In this document: positions 25,114 through 33,029 of the stretch, piece by piece | Numbering within the stretch: the first letter of the stretch is position 1 | Layout of the letters: each line of letters starts with the position of its first letter | NCBI GenBank assembly: GCA_020435295.1 | Contig: JAGQZV010000012.1 | Coordinates: 1 to 37,171, forward strand | From: Bdellovibrionales bacterium | GTDB taxonomy: Bacteria > Bdellovibrionota > FAC87 > UBA2466 > JACKAF01 | DNA length: 37,171 bases | Reading direction: 5' to 3' | Notes under the pieces: model-generated | The model's input: only the letters and a program-made list of their open reading frames with translations | The model's database searches: none | Told to the model about the DNA's origin: nothing | Program-made: the position numbers and the translations under genes

Positions 25114-25728
25114 ATGCTAGATAAATATCTTCGCCGTTTCCGAGCAGGCCGTCCGGAATCAAACGAGGTTTCTGAGGAACACTTTAGGCGTTTGTTTGCA
25201 CTGTCTTCTGAACTTTTGTGTTCAGGCAGGAATGTTGCCATCATGGGATGTGGACTCGTTTCGATGGGCCACGTACTAGGAATCATGGGGCACCACACGT
25301 CGGCTCTGGAATTTTCTGAAGGAGAGCAGAGCCTACTTCCCACCGCGGGTATCGTGGATGCGGTTTTCCAGGTACATGGTTACCGGATCGATCTTCAGTC
25401 TGAGAGCCTGGATGTCGTAGTAGGCCTGTACACGTTTTTGCGGGACCTTTCCCGGCCACTCCTGCTTCGCGAAGTTGCTCGGGTGTTGCGACCCGGGAGC
25501 CAACTTATGCTTGTGGAACCGTCTTCAACCAAAAAGAGGCGTCAACAGTCACTACAGTCGCGCCATGGATTGCCAGTGGTAAGCGTCGATGCTCTGACAG
25601 AACATGCACTTGGCTATTACAGCAAAGATTTGTTTGACTGGAAAATGCCGTATCACTTTCCCTTCGAGGGTGGCTGGACCGTGTATTTGGGAGATCGTCG
25701 ATGGGAGCTGGTGACGGAGGCGCTTTAG
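25114..25728 (+). CDS. Small methyltransferase-like protein (204 aa)
   Basis: The protein resembles a short class I SAM-dependent methyltransferase of the Methyltransf_11 type. The segment SLDVVVGLYTFLRDLSRP, then REVARVLRPGSQLMLVEP, matches the central strands after motif I. The glycine-rich motif I itself is weak: NVAIMGCGLVSMG stands where D/E-x-GCG-x-G is expected, and the N-terminal half is short. Binding of SAM is therefore uncertain, and it could be a degenerate or non-catalytic relative. The start has only a weak AGAAG site and lies 12 nt after the large hairpin. Its stop overlaps the stop of the convergent methyltransferase gene by three bases. Substrate unknown. Confidence 0.65.
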   Translation: MLDKYLRRFRAGRPESNEVSEEHFRRLFALSSELLCSGRNVAIMGCGLVSMGHVLGIMGHHTSALEFSEGEQSLLPTAGIVDAVFQVHGYRIDLQSESLDVVVGLYTFLRDLSRPLLLREVARVLRPGSQLMLVEPSSTKKRRQQSLQSRHGLPVVSVDALTEHALGYYSKDLFDWKMPYHFPFEGGWTVYLGDRRWELVTEAL

Positions 25729-26507
25729 CTCGGGTTTGTACACAGAGAGAGAACGCCTGCGCCCCTCCCTGCAGGGTCTTGTCTTCGCCCCAACCACGCG
25801 ATGAAGTTCAGAATTGGAAACGCCAAAGCGTACAAGAACTTATTTTTCTGCGCGGCGCCCGTAATAAGGTAGCTGAGGTTGTTCGAGACGGTTTCCAGGT
25901 AACCGTAGGTTTGGGAAACGCTATCTAGCTTAAAGCCTGCAACCTGGAGTTTCCGGGAGATGTCGTCCTGGTTGTATCCAGGACGAACGTGCCCCGGGAC
26001 ATCGACGTTCGTTCCTATCTTTCGAAAGATCCAAATTCGTTTTAGGGTGGGGACGTGGCAAACAAAAGTGCCTCCCGGCCGAAGCGCTGATCGAATTTTT
26101 CGGATTGCCTCCACATCGTCTTCAATGTGTTCAAGGTTGTCTACTGAAACCGCCAGATCAAAACAGTGATCATAGCCATGGTTGAGGATGTCCCGCACCT
26201 CAAAACGGAGGTTCTTTATTCCCTGCTTTTTGGCTATCTGATTGTTGATGTGGATTTGGGCTTCATCCAAGTCGATCCCAACCACAGAGGCATGCGGATA
26301 GCGTCGAGCCAGTTCAAAAGTGAAGACCCCTTTCCCACAGCCAAGATCAATGATTGACTTAAAATCCCCTTTTATTGCTGGCAAGATTCGGCGCAGTCGA
26401 ATCCGCATGCCGCTTACAGGAACCCCGAAGAGCCACACATAAACTTTTTCGGGAAGACTCAGCTCGGGATGGTCGATGAATTCACGTCCGTGGTAATTGA
26501 GTAGCAT
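25725..26507 (-). CDS. Class I SAM-dependent methyltransferase
   Basis: A 260-residue class I methyltransferase. Motif I is SIIDLGCGKGVFTFELA (about 51-67), the acidic end of strand two is VVGIDLDEAQ, and FDLAVSVDNLEHIEDD followed by KIRSALRPGGTFVCHVP is typical of the Methyltransf_11/23 group. A C-terminal hydrophobic stretch (FLYALAFPILNFIAWLG) suggests membrane association, which would suit a lipid-linked sugar or lipid substrate (inference). I chose the ATG at 26507 because AAAGGA precedes it by about nine bases; the frame also opens at a GTG at 26537. It overlaps the end of the aminotransferase-like gene by 49 nt and is the last gene of the glycan operon. The exact substrate cannot be told. 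Confidence 0.85.
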   Translation of the reverse strand: MLLNYHGREFIDHPELSLPEKVYVWLFGVPVSGMRIRLRRILPAIKGDFKSIIDLGCGKGVFTFELARRYPHASVVGIDLDEAQIHINNQIAKKQGIKNLRFEVRDILNHGYDHCFDLAVSVDNLEHIEDDVEAIRKIRSALRPGGTFVCHVPTLKRIWIFRKIGTNVDVPGHVRPGYNQDDISRKLQVAGFKLDSVSQTYGYLETVSNNLSYLITGAAQKNKFLYALAFPILNFIAWLGRRQDPAGRGAGVLSLCTNPS

Positions 26508-27679
26508 GATTCGTCTTTCCTTTGTAGATGGCACCACCCGGAGATGGCGGCCGCGATATGGGTTTGTTCCGTTCTTCCTAGCGATGGGTACAGTGGCAGG
26601 TGCAGCGTTTCGGCAGTCAAGCGACGAGCGTTCGGAAAATCTTTTTTAACACTGTTAGATGGGACGAGATCGCAGAGTAGATTGGCGAATAAACGCGTGC
26701 TCGTAAAATATCCACGCCGAAGCAGGTGGGCGTGGAGAGCGTCTCGATCCCGAACTCGGATCGGGTAATGAGACAAAGCGGTGTGTACGGGGGGGAGTTT
26801 TACGTATGGAGCCAGTGCTTGCAGCTGGGTCGTGTAAGATTGACTCATTTCTATGCGGCGACTGCGATTTGCTTCCTGCGCTTCAATGTGATCCATCAGC
26901 ATTCGAAAGACGCCCTCGGATACTCGTCTGTTCCAATTTGTTGGAAGTGCAATGCCGCCGCCCGTTGTGTTGCCAGTAAGTTGTCTTGCAAGAGGAAGCC
27001 ACGCGGCCAATCGATACACTCCGCCAAAAAGAATGGGTTGGAAAGCCACCTTCAGCGCGAAGCATTCGAGCAACTCCCTTGAAGGTGCAGGCGGCAAGAG
27101 CCGTGCTGCTCGCCAAGTTCGCCATTTTGCGGCCGTCGCCTCATCATTAGAAAACAGTGCCGCTCCGTGAAGACTTGCTAGCGGCTTTCCCCAGCCGAAG
27201 CTATGGAGTACCGCGTCCGAGGGCTTTAGGTTGTGAACCGGGCTTTGGAAGTCGCACAGCGCTTTGTCATGCAAAAGAGGGTTCGGTGTGGAGTCCAATG
27301 ACAATCTTGGATCGATCCCCCACTGATGAACGACTACTCCAGTTCGTTTTCTGGATACCCTCAGTGCGCTGAGAAACAGGTCCGGATCTTGATTGAATCC
27401 CTCCGGCTCTGTATCGACAAAGTGGACCTTTGCGTTGGCAGACAGAAGCCCTGCGAGTAGAGCCGAGCAGTTGAAAGCAGAGAGAACGGCAGACGGAGTC
27501 GCTTTTTGGCACTCGAAAAAAGCCTGAGCGGCCACGCGGCCGTAGGGAAACCATACAGCTTGGGTGTAGCCAGCCGCTCGGGCAAGGCGGGCTTCCCAAT
27601 CTTGTAAAGAGGGCTCTCCGCTGCCAAGGATCCTAAATATTTGCTTCCACTTTAGGGGTGGACGGAAACGTGGAATCAT
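26459..27679 (-). CDS. DegT/DnrJ/EryC1-type PLP-dependent aminotransferase-like protein
   Basis: This 406-residue protein has the layout of sugar aminotransferases that use pyridoxal phosphate. The probable Schiff-base lysine is Lys165 in HSFGWGKPLASLHGAALFSND, matching the HSF-x(3)-K and G-x-A patterns of the family. The C-terminal ARRLTAETLHLPLYPSLGR is the usual closing motif. The region before the lysine (LLHDKALCDFQSP) replaces the common E-D-A-A-Q/H segment, so activity is not certain. In a glycan operon the family normally makes amino sugars on nucleotide-linked intermediates. The start (ATG at 27679 with AAGAGA upstream) overlaps the previous gene by 47 nt. Confidence 0.8.
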   Translation of the reverse strand: MIPRFRPPLKWKQIFRILGSGEPSLQDWEARLARAAGYTQAVWFPYGRVAAQAFFECQKATPSAVLSAFNCSALLAGLLSANAKVHFVDTEPEGFNQDPDLFLSALRVSRKRTGVVVHQWGIDPRLSLDSTPNPLLHDKALCDFQSPVHNLKPSDAVLHSFGWGKPLASLHGAALFSNDEATAAKWRTWRAARLLPPAPSRELLECFALKVAFQPILFGGVYRLAAWLPLARQLTGNTTGGGIALPTNWNRRVSEGVFRMLMDHIEAQEANRSRRIEMSQSYTTQLQALAPYVKLPPVHTALSHYPIRVRDRDALHAHLLRRGYFTSTRLFANLLCDLVPSNSVKKDFPNARRLTAETLHLPLYPSLGRTEQTHIAAAISGWCHLQRKDESCYSITTDVNSSTIPS

Positions 27680-28925
27680 AAGTTCTCTTTCGTTGCGACA
27701 CAGAGCCGAATTTGTCTACGAGGATTTGATACGAGTTCATAGCCCAGAACATCCAGCTGTTCGACCAGCGCATAAGATCTAACTTCCAGGTAAAATACGG
27801 GAACTTCTGGTAGTAGAAATTTCCATCAGGTCCGACCATGTGCGAAAGCGTCCATGCCAAAATTTCTTCTGCAAAAGCCAAATGACCCGGTTGAAAGTGT
27901 TCGGCCTTGCAGTGGGTCAGTATCCCTTGGGCTGCTCCGTGAATGTCATTTGGAAAGTTCCTGTGAGCTCGCCATTTCGGTGCGCGGTCCATAGTGAAGA
28001 AATTTTGCGAGTAGTAGCTTAACCCTTTACGGTACTCGTGCTCGAAGGAATAGTCCCCCGTGGCTAGCATGTAGTCCGCAATGCCATCCAGGATTCCGCC
28101 GGTATGGTAGTTGTCCGGCCCAATGCCGGATTGGCTTTTGGGACTCGTGTAATTCCAGGAATAATCGGGATTGCGGGCGGCCACCACCCAGCGGATCATT
28201 CGTTTTGCCGCTGAAACGTACTCTGCACGTTGAGTTCTGATGCCCAGCTTCGCTAAGAAACCGGCACTTACGGCGTTGATGTTGATGACACGCCACCGAA
28301 GTGGCGCGGGGACGTAGCCTATGCAAAGGTGCTCGCTCGTGGACTCCAGTACAGGAAGGCCTTTGGTGATGAACTCGGCAGCCCCCAGCGCACCCGCGAG
28401 AAAACGGCTTTCTTGTGTGAGTTTATAGGCCTCTAGCAACGCTTCCGCGCAAAACACCGTCACGATACAGTTTGGGTAGTGGCGGGGGGCGAAAAAGCCC
28501 GGGCTCTGCCATGGGAAGTGGTATCCCCACGCTGTGCCCTCTCCGTCATAGACACCGTGGCGTTTTGACGTATTGGCGAGCAGCCAGTCCGAAAGAATTT
28601 TGATGGCGTCAAGTGTATTGGCCGAACGGTAAACCGAATAGGAGAGGCAATAGCCTTTGACAAAATTGGCAACCCCCTTGGGGTTCCGGCCTTTTCGCAC
28701 ACCAAACAAAGGTCGCAAGGGCAGCGGGATACGGTTTACTAACTGGGTTATCAGCAGGCGTCCCAATGAAAAGCTACCAAATACTCTTTCCAAAATGGGT
28801 GAATTTAGAGCGTCAAACTTGCTGTAGCCGGAATAATCACGATTGCGGCAATAGCGCTCTAGCCCCTTAAGTGCTTCCGCTGCTGTTTGTTTACTTGGTT
28901 TCTTCACGATCAAATAGCATGGCAA
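27633..28925 (-). CDS. Alpha/alpha-toroid protein of a polysaccharide locus, function unknown
   Basis: The product of up to 430 residues is soluble, rich in Trp, Tyr and His, and shows repeated helix pairs (for example SGFLAKLGIRTQRAEYVSAAKRMIRWV and TGGILDGIADYMLATGDYSFEHEY). This suggests an alpha/alpha-barrel like those of six-hairpin glycosidases, epimerases and polysaccharide lyases. Conserved-looking polar clusters are GEGTAWGYHFPWQSPG and GPDNYHTGGILDG. I cannot assign a reaction; a hydrolase, lyase or epimerase acting on a sugar chain is plausible. No signal peptide is seen, so it probably works in the cytoplasm. The frame opens at a TTG at 28925 overlapping the glycosyltransferase end; a GTG at 28907 is the alternative start. 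No ribosome binding site decides between them. Confidence 0.7.
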   Translation of the reverse strand: MPCYLIVKKPSKQTAAEALKGLERYCRNRDYSGYSKFDALNSPILERVFGSFSLGRLLITQLVNRIPLPLRPLFGVRKGRNPKGVANFVKGYCLSYSVYRSANTLDAIKILSDWLLANTSKRHGVYDGEGTAWGYHFPWQSPGFFAPRHYPNCIVTVFCAEALLEAYKLTQESRFLAGALGAAEFITKGLPVLESTSEHLCIGYVPAPLRWRVININAVSAGFLAKLGIRTQRAEYVSAAKRMIRWVVAARNPDYSWNYTSPKSQSGIGPDNYHTGGILDGIADYMLATGDYSFEHEYRKGLSYYSQNFFTMDRAPKWRAHRNFPNDIHGAAQGILTHCKAEHFQPGHLAFAEEILAWTLSHMVGPDGNFYYQKFPYFTWKLDLMRWSNSWMFWAMNSYQILVDKFGSVSQRKRTYDSTFPSTPKVEANI

Positions 28926-29847
28926 AGAGAAAAAATTGAAACCCGGAAATTAGGCAAAGTGCGATCAGGATGGTGCGAGGCGCAGTGATATAAGTGCCCT
29001 CGAAAAACACCTTATCTGCAATAAGTCCCAAGCCGGCGAGTAATCCCGTCGGAACCAAAAGAAATGCCAAAAGATAAAAAAGAACTAGAGGGTGAAAATC
29101 AAGGTATACATACTTAAACTTGAGTCGCCATAAAAAATTTCGAACAAGCATGGGGGCAACCTGGAAGGCATACTTCCACCCATTGATCTGAGATTGGCGA
29201 ACACCGGGAAGGTAAATGGCGCTACGAGGAATGTCTTTTACACGAAAGCAGTATGCATTTAGGCGAATTAAAAAATCCATCGGGTACCCGTAGCGCTTCC
29301 ACGCTCGGGACCAATTGATTGTATCTATGGCCTCCTTGCTTATCGCAGTGTATCCGTCCACAACGTCCATGATATTAAAGTAACCGGAAGCCATCTTGGT
29401 AAGTCCGGTTATTAACCAATTTGCGATTAAGCGAAGCTTGGGCATGCTACCAATGGTTTTTTCCAGTTGCTCGCGCAGGAAGCGATTACCCTTCGTATAA
29501 TCGGCGTTGCCATCTATAATCGGATCCAAAAACCGGCTCACCTCGCTTAAATTCATTTGGAAGTCGCCACCCACCACTACAGCGATATCGTATTTATCTT
29601 TGCTGGATTGTAAATAGCCGGTGATGATGGCCCCTCCAGGCCCCTGGTTTACTTCGTGTCGAATCAATTGAATACGAGGATCCCCTTGCGCACATTTTTC
29701 TATCACAGTGTTTTGGTTGTCTGGGCTGCAGTCATCTACAACGTAGATTTTGTCGATTAAGTCAGGGATGCCAGCCAGAGTCTGATCGATCAGTTTTTCT
29801 TCTCGATAGGCCGGAATGACGAGTGAGATTTTATTGTTTCTATACAT
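28891..29847 (-). CDS. Family 2 glycosyltransferase, polyprenyl-phosphate type
   Basis: The 318-residue protein has an N-terminal GT-A domain: ISLVIPAYREEKLI, IYVVDDCSPDN (36-46), HEVNQGPGGAIITGY (64-78) and the metal-site region VVVGGDFQMNLSEV, a known variation of the D-x-D motif in dolichyl-phosphate-mannose-synthase-like enzymes. MDVVDGYTAISKEAI corresponds to the acceptor-side motif. The C-terminus from about 240 has two membrane segments, so the enzyme is inner-membrane bound. Enzymes of this type pass a sugar from a nucleotide donor to a polyprenyl phosphate, making a donor for GT-C transferases; a GT-C-like protein is encoded nearby at 33030. Donor sugar is unknown. The start is an ATG 9 nt after the deacetylase-like gene. 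Confidence 0.88.
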   Translation of the reverse strand: MYRNNKISLVIPAYREEKLIDQTLAGIPDLIDKIYVVDDCSPDNQNTVIEKCAQGDPRIQLIRHEVNQGPGGAIITGYLQSSKDKYDIAVVVGGDFQMNLSEVSRFLDPIIDGNADYTKGNRFLREQLEKTIGSMPKLRLIANWLITGLTKMASGYFNIMDVVDGYTAISKEAIDTINWSRAWKRYGYPMDFLIRLNAYCFRVKDIPRSAIYLPGVRQSQINGWKYAFQVAPMLVRNFLWRLKFKYVYLDFHPLVLFYLLAFLLVPTGLLAGLGLIADKVFFEGTYITAPRTILIALCLISGFQFFLFAMLFDREETK

Positions 29848-29855
29848 AGTCGTTC

Positions 29856-31037
29856 CTATAATTGCATGCTGGACTGTTCAGTTACGTTGTGTTCCATCTC
29901 AATTGATTTGATGTCTTCGTAGGTGCGGTACTCCCAGTGGCGAATAAGCTCTGTTGGCGTTGTGAACCACGCACCATCGTGCTGTCCCTGGTCCACCATC
30001 TTGTAAAGAGATTGCACTTCTTGCGGAAAACTGTCGGCATTCATGACGCGGAAATGCCAGTTTAGAACCAGTACACCCCCTAAGCGGCGTACTTCTTCCT
30101 GCAGTCGGGTGCAGGTTTGGCTTGCTTCTTTCTGCTCCGGATTTTCCGTTCGCAGCGCGGAATCCATCAGTTGAAAGGGAAGCTCCCAAACATAGCCTAG
30201 TCGAAAGGGGAAGCTGGTGCCGCAACGAAAGCCGCTAGTAAAATTGAACCCCATCGTGGAGTCGTAGGAAATCCCCGACTGGGGAACAATGGACTTCGTG
30301 AATTCTGGATCGAAGTTCAAATAGTGATTTCGAATGCCGCGCACTTCCCGTATTCCTAATGCTCGAAGTTCATCGAGTTCGCGCGCCAGAGCGGCTTGGT
30401 CGTGCCAAGAGTCAAAGGAGGCATGCAGCCCGATTTCATTTCCCAAATTCTGATACGTGCGGAGTTTTGCTTGCAGCTTCTTTGGCGAGTAGACACCAAC
30501 GAAGTGCTGCCACTCCATATTTTTCAATGCAAAAAGAAACCTGCGTTTTTCGAATAATACGTATGCCGTAGATGGGATACCCCAGCTGCCTTCTAGCGAC
30601 ATCATTCTGTCGAAATTGAAGAAGGGGTTTTGTTCGTGTCGAGTGGGGTCCAGCGTAGATCGCGTGTCACCGATCCATGATCTCAACGCTCGGATGGGAG
30701 CTTTTGTAAGATGCTTGAGACCGTGTACCGATGAAAAAATCCTATCAATGTCATGGGTAACACAAATTGCATAAGGGCGTTGTTTTGGCCAAAAAGGCTT
30801 GGGTCGGACGCCGATCCGTTTTGCCATTCGCCACATGCAGCGATCGGCTAGTGCAGTTTGAAAGGATTTATTGCGTGAATTGGGCCCTGGAGGGTAGTAG
30901 AGAGTAGAGGCTAAGCGATTTAACTCAATGGATAGCTGTGGCATGTGAGGGCGTAGTAAACGTTCGGCTTGGGTAAAGGGAAGACCCAACCACTGGCCAA
31001 AATGCTTAAGTGCATTTGTGCAAAGTTCGTTCATCAT
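29856..31037 (-). CDS. Polysaccharide deacetylase-like protein (NodB/CE4 fold)
   Basis: This 393-residue protein has the NodB-type deacetylase layout. THDIDR (94-99) is the catalytic/metal Asp segment, EIGLHASFDSW (201-211) carries a metal-binding histidine, and RNHYLNFD (236-243), SYDSTMGF (257-264) and VLVLNWHFRV (323-332) match later motifs. The second histidine normally found four or five residues after the first is not obvious (GLHASFDSWHD has H205 and H212), so the metal site may be modified. No signal peptide is visible, unlike classic secreted CE4 enzymes; cytoplasmic homologs occur in polysaccharide loci. The double ATG start overlaps the asparagine synthase stop, which implies coupling. 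Likely role: removing N- or O-acetyl groups from a glycan precursor. Confidence 0.82.
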   Translation of the reverse strand: MMNELCTNALKHFGQWLGLPFTQAERLLRPHMPQLSIELNRLASTLYYPPGPNSRNKSFQTALADRCMWRMAKRIGVRPKPFWPKQRPYAICVTHDIDRIFSSVHGLKHLTKAPIRALRSWIGDTRSTLDPTRHEQNPFFNFDRMMSLEGSWGIPSTAYVLFEKRRFLFALKNMEWQHFVGVYSPKKLQAKLRTYQNLGNEIGLHASFDSWHDQAALARELDELRALGIREVRGIRNHYLNFDPEFTKSIVPQSGISYDSTMGFNFTSGFRCGTSFPFRLGYVWELPFQLMDSALRTENPEQKEASQTCTRLQEEVRRLGGVLVLNWHFRVMNADSFPQEVQSLYKMVDQGQHDGAWFTTPTELIRHWEYRTYEDIKSIEMEHNVTEQSSMQL

Positions 31038-32914
31038 CGGTCACGGTTACTACTTTGGAAAAATGTGTTGTGCCACAAGTGAAAGCCCGCCATCACCCAC
31101 AGGTTAAAGTAGTGCCATCTGAGCTTAGGAGACGGTTTGGAATTAAGCACTCTGTCAATCCAAGGCCATGAAAACCAACCCAGATCTTGGACCTCCCGTC
31201 TGGTTAGAGTGTTTCTGGCAAAGTCGCGGAGTTGCTTTTCAAAGAAAAGGTGAGGTGTGAAAGAAAATCCCCACTTTTTTTTATTAAGAATTTCAGCCGG
31301 TAACAAGTTTGTAACTGCTTGCTTGAGGAGCATCTTCTTCTGTCGGAAATGGTATTTCGCGGAAGACGGAAGAGAGAACGCGAATTCCACTAGTGTTTTA
31401 TCGAGTAATGGGGTGCGTACCTCAAGAGAGTGAGCCATGGACACTCGATCTTCTGTCAACAGAAAATCGTTCACCAGTTTTGTTTTGGCCTCTAGGCGAA
31501 GCAGTGCGTTCAAGATATCGGGATCTTGTTGATCGAAGTAAGGACGCAAGGCCTCGATGGAATAGTTTCGCCAGTGCGGGAGTGGTGAGGCGTAGATTTC
31601 TCGAAGTAGGAATGGGCTATGATCGAAGGAGTTTCTTAGGATTGCATAGTAGCTAAGCGGATCGTTGCAGTTCAAGCCCAACTCCAAGGCTCGGAATGTG
31701 TGTTGGTGTCCTAGGGTAGGGAAAAATTTCTGAATGGGGGCCAAACTGCGCGATAGCCCCGTCGGCAGGAAGCGGGAGGCAACTGTCATCGGTAGCAAGA
31801 TATCGTTGTTAACGTAGCCCACGAAAAGCTCATCGCCACCCAAGCCGGAGAGCGCGACTTTCACCTCTTTGGCGACGGTTTCCGCGAGCACGTACCCTTG
31901 CAAACAATTGATTTTAGGTTCTTCGACGTGCCAGATAACTTCAGCAAAGCGATCTAAGGGTGTTGTACCGACGTGAAGATCCCTGTGTCGAGTAGATAAC
32001 GTTCGGGCTACCAGGGCAGCATCCTCGTTTTCATCAGTACTTTCCCCAAATCCCATGCAGTACGTGCGTATCCCTGGATTGAAGCGGGACGCCAGAGATG
32101 TGACGAGGGACGAATCAATCCCTCCAGATAAGTAGCTAGCGACTTCGACGTCAGATACGAGGTGGCGTCGAACAGCTTTTTCGAGAAGAACTTCTAGTTT
32201 TTCTATTGTTTCTCTTTCGTTCGTGGCCGTGTCCTTCGCGGGCTGCAACTCAAAGTAAGGTTCAATTCTTAGTGAGTGAGCATCTAGGGTCGCAATGCTA
32301 CCAGGCGCAAGCCTATAAACACCGGAAAACAACGTCTCCTCGTTTGGGATGTAGCGGAAGTTCATGAAAAGATGGGCCGCATCTCGATTGGGTTGTGTGC
32401 TCCAACCAGGGATTCGAAAGAATGATTTGATTTCACTAGCAAAGGCGTAGCCATTGCCCACTCGAGTGTAGTGAACCGGTTTGATGCCCATTGGGTCGCG
32501 GGCGAGGATGCACAGCTTTTTTGGAATATCGATGATGGCCACCGCGAACATGCCATTAAGTTTGGCAAAGACATCGTAGCCCCACATCTCCCAGCCCTTT
32601 AGCACTACTTCAGTGTCCGATCCCGTCTGGAATCTGCTGCCCAAGCTTTGCAGCACTTGCCGAAGTTCTGGAGCATTGTAGATTTCGTTGTTCCCAATGA
32701 TGACACGCGATCCATCACTGCTCCAAAGTGGTTGGGTACCATTCTCCAAATCAATGATGGCAAGGCGCGTGTGACCGAGGGCCCAGTTGTCTCCTTGTGC
32801 AAACCCCTTGCTCTCTGGGCCTCGGTGGTTCACCGCGCCCGCCATTCTTTGAATAGTTGGGGCGTAGCTATCAGGAGAAGCAAACGCGTTCCATAGGCCT
32901 ACAATGCCACACAT
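31034..32914 (-). CDS. asnB: Asparagine synthase (glutamine-hydrolysing)-like amidotransferase
   Basis: The 626-residue protein is a class II glutamine amidotransferase fused to an asparagine synthase domain. Cys2 is the glutaminase nucleophile once Met is removed. HRGPESKG (30-37), GHTRLAIIDLENGTQPL (47-63) and GSDTEVVL (98-105) belong to the glutaminase site. The synthase domain has the pyrophosphate loop SYLSGGIDSSLV (260-271) and LSGLGGDELFVGYV. One deviation: the usual FNGEIYN reads GNNEIYN (74-80), so the glycine of the oxyanion hole is Asn76. As first gene of a glycan operon it probably amidates a sugar carboxylate or another acceptor and not free aspartate; such asnB-like genes are frequent in capsule and exopolysaccharide loci. 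The start ATG at 32914 puts Cys at position 2, as needed. Confidence 0.9.
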   Translation of the reverse strand: MCGIVGLWNAFASPDSYAPTIQRMAGAVNHRGPESKGFAQGDNWALGHTRLAIIDLENGTQPLWSSDGSRVIIGNNEIYNAPELRQVLQSLGSRFQTGSDTEVVLKGWEMWGYDVFAKLNGMFAVAIIDIPKKLCILARDPMGIKPVHYTRVGNGYAFASEIKSFFRIPGWSTQPNRDAAHLFMNFRYIPNEETLFSGVYRLAPGSIATLDAHSLRIEPYFELQPAKDTATNERETIEKLEVLLEKAVRRHLVSDVEVASYLSGGIDSSLVTSLASRFNPGIRTYCMGFGESTDENEDAALVARTLSTRHRDLHVGTTPLDRFAEVIWHVEEPKINCLQGYVLAETVAKEVKVALSGLGGDELFVGYVNNDILLPMTVASRFLPTGLSRSLAPIQKFFPTLGHQHTFRALELGLNCNDPLSYYAILRNSFDHSPFLLREIYASPLPHWRNYSIEALRPYFDQQDPDILNALLRLEAKTKLVNDFLLTEDRVSMAHSLEVRTPLLDKTLVEFAFSLPSSAKYHFRQKKMLLKQAVTNLLPAEILNKKKWGFSFTPHLFFEKQLRDFARNTLTRREVQDLGWFSWPWIDRVLNSKPSPKLRWHYFNLWVMAGFHLWHNTFFQSSNRDR

Positions 32915-32958
32915 TTCAGGGATCCCTTGTCCGGATTGGAAAGAAGGTTGGTCCCTAT

Positions 32959-32988
32959 ATTATATTCCATGATGCGGCGCGCTTTGTA
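32959..32988 (-). promoter_or_regulatory. Putative promoter of the glycan operon
   Basis: On the minus strand a perfect -10 TATAAT (32959-32964) lies 45 nt upstream of the asnB start. Eighteen bases further up is TACAAA (32983-32988), a three-of-six match to the -35. It sits in the only gap before this operon, between divergent genes. Confidence 0.45.
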
Positions 32989-33029
32989 GAGTTCTCGGTG
33001 GGCAGAACGGCGTGCTTTATAATGGGACC

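Noticed and set aside
28891-29847. Inactivated glycosyltransferase because the first Asp of the metal motif is Gly
   Set aside because: A Gly-Gly/Ala-Gly-Asp-x-Gln-Met form of this motif is known in polyprenyl-type family 2 enzymes, so it is not evidence of loss of function.
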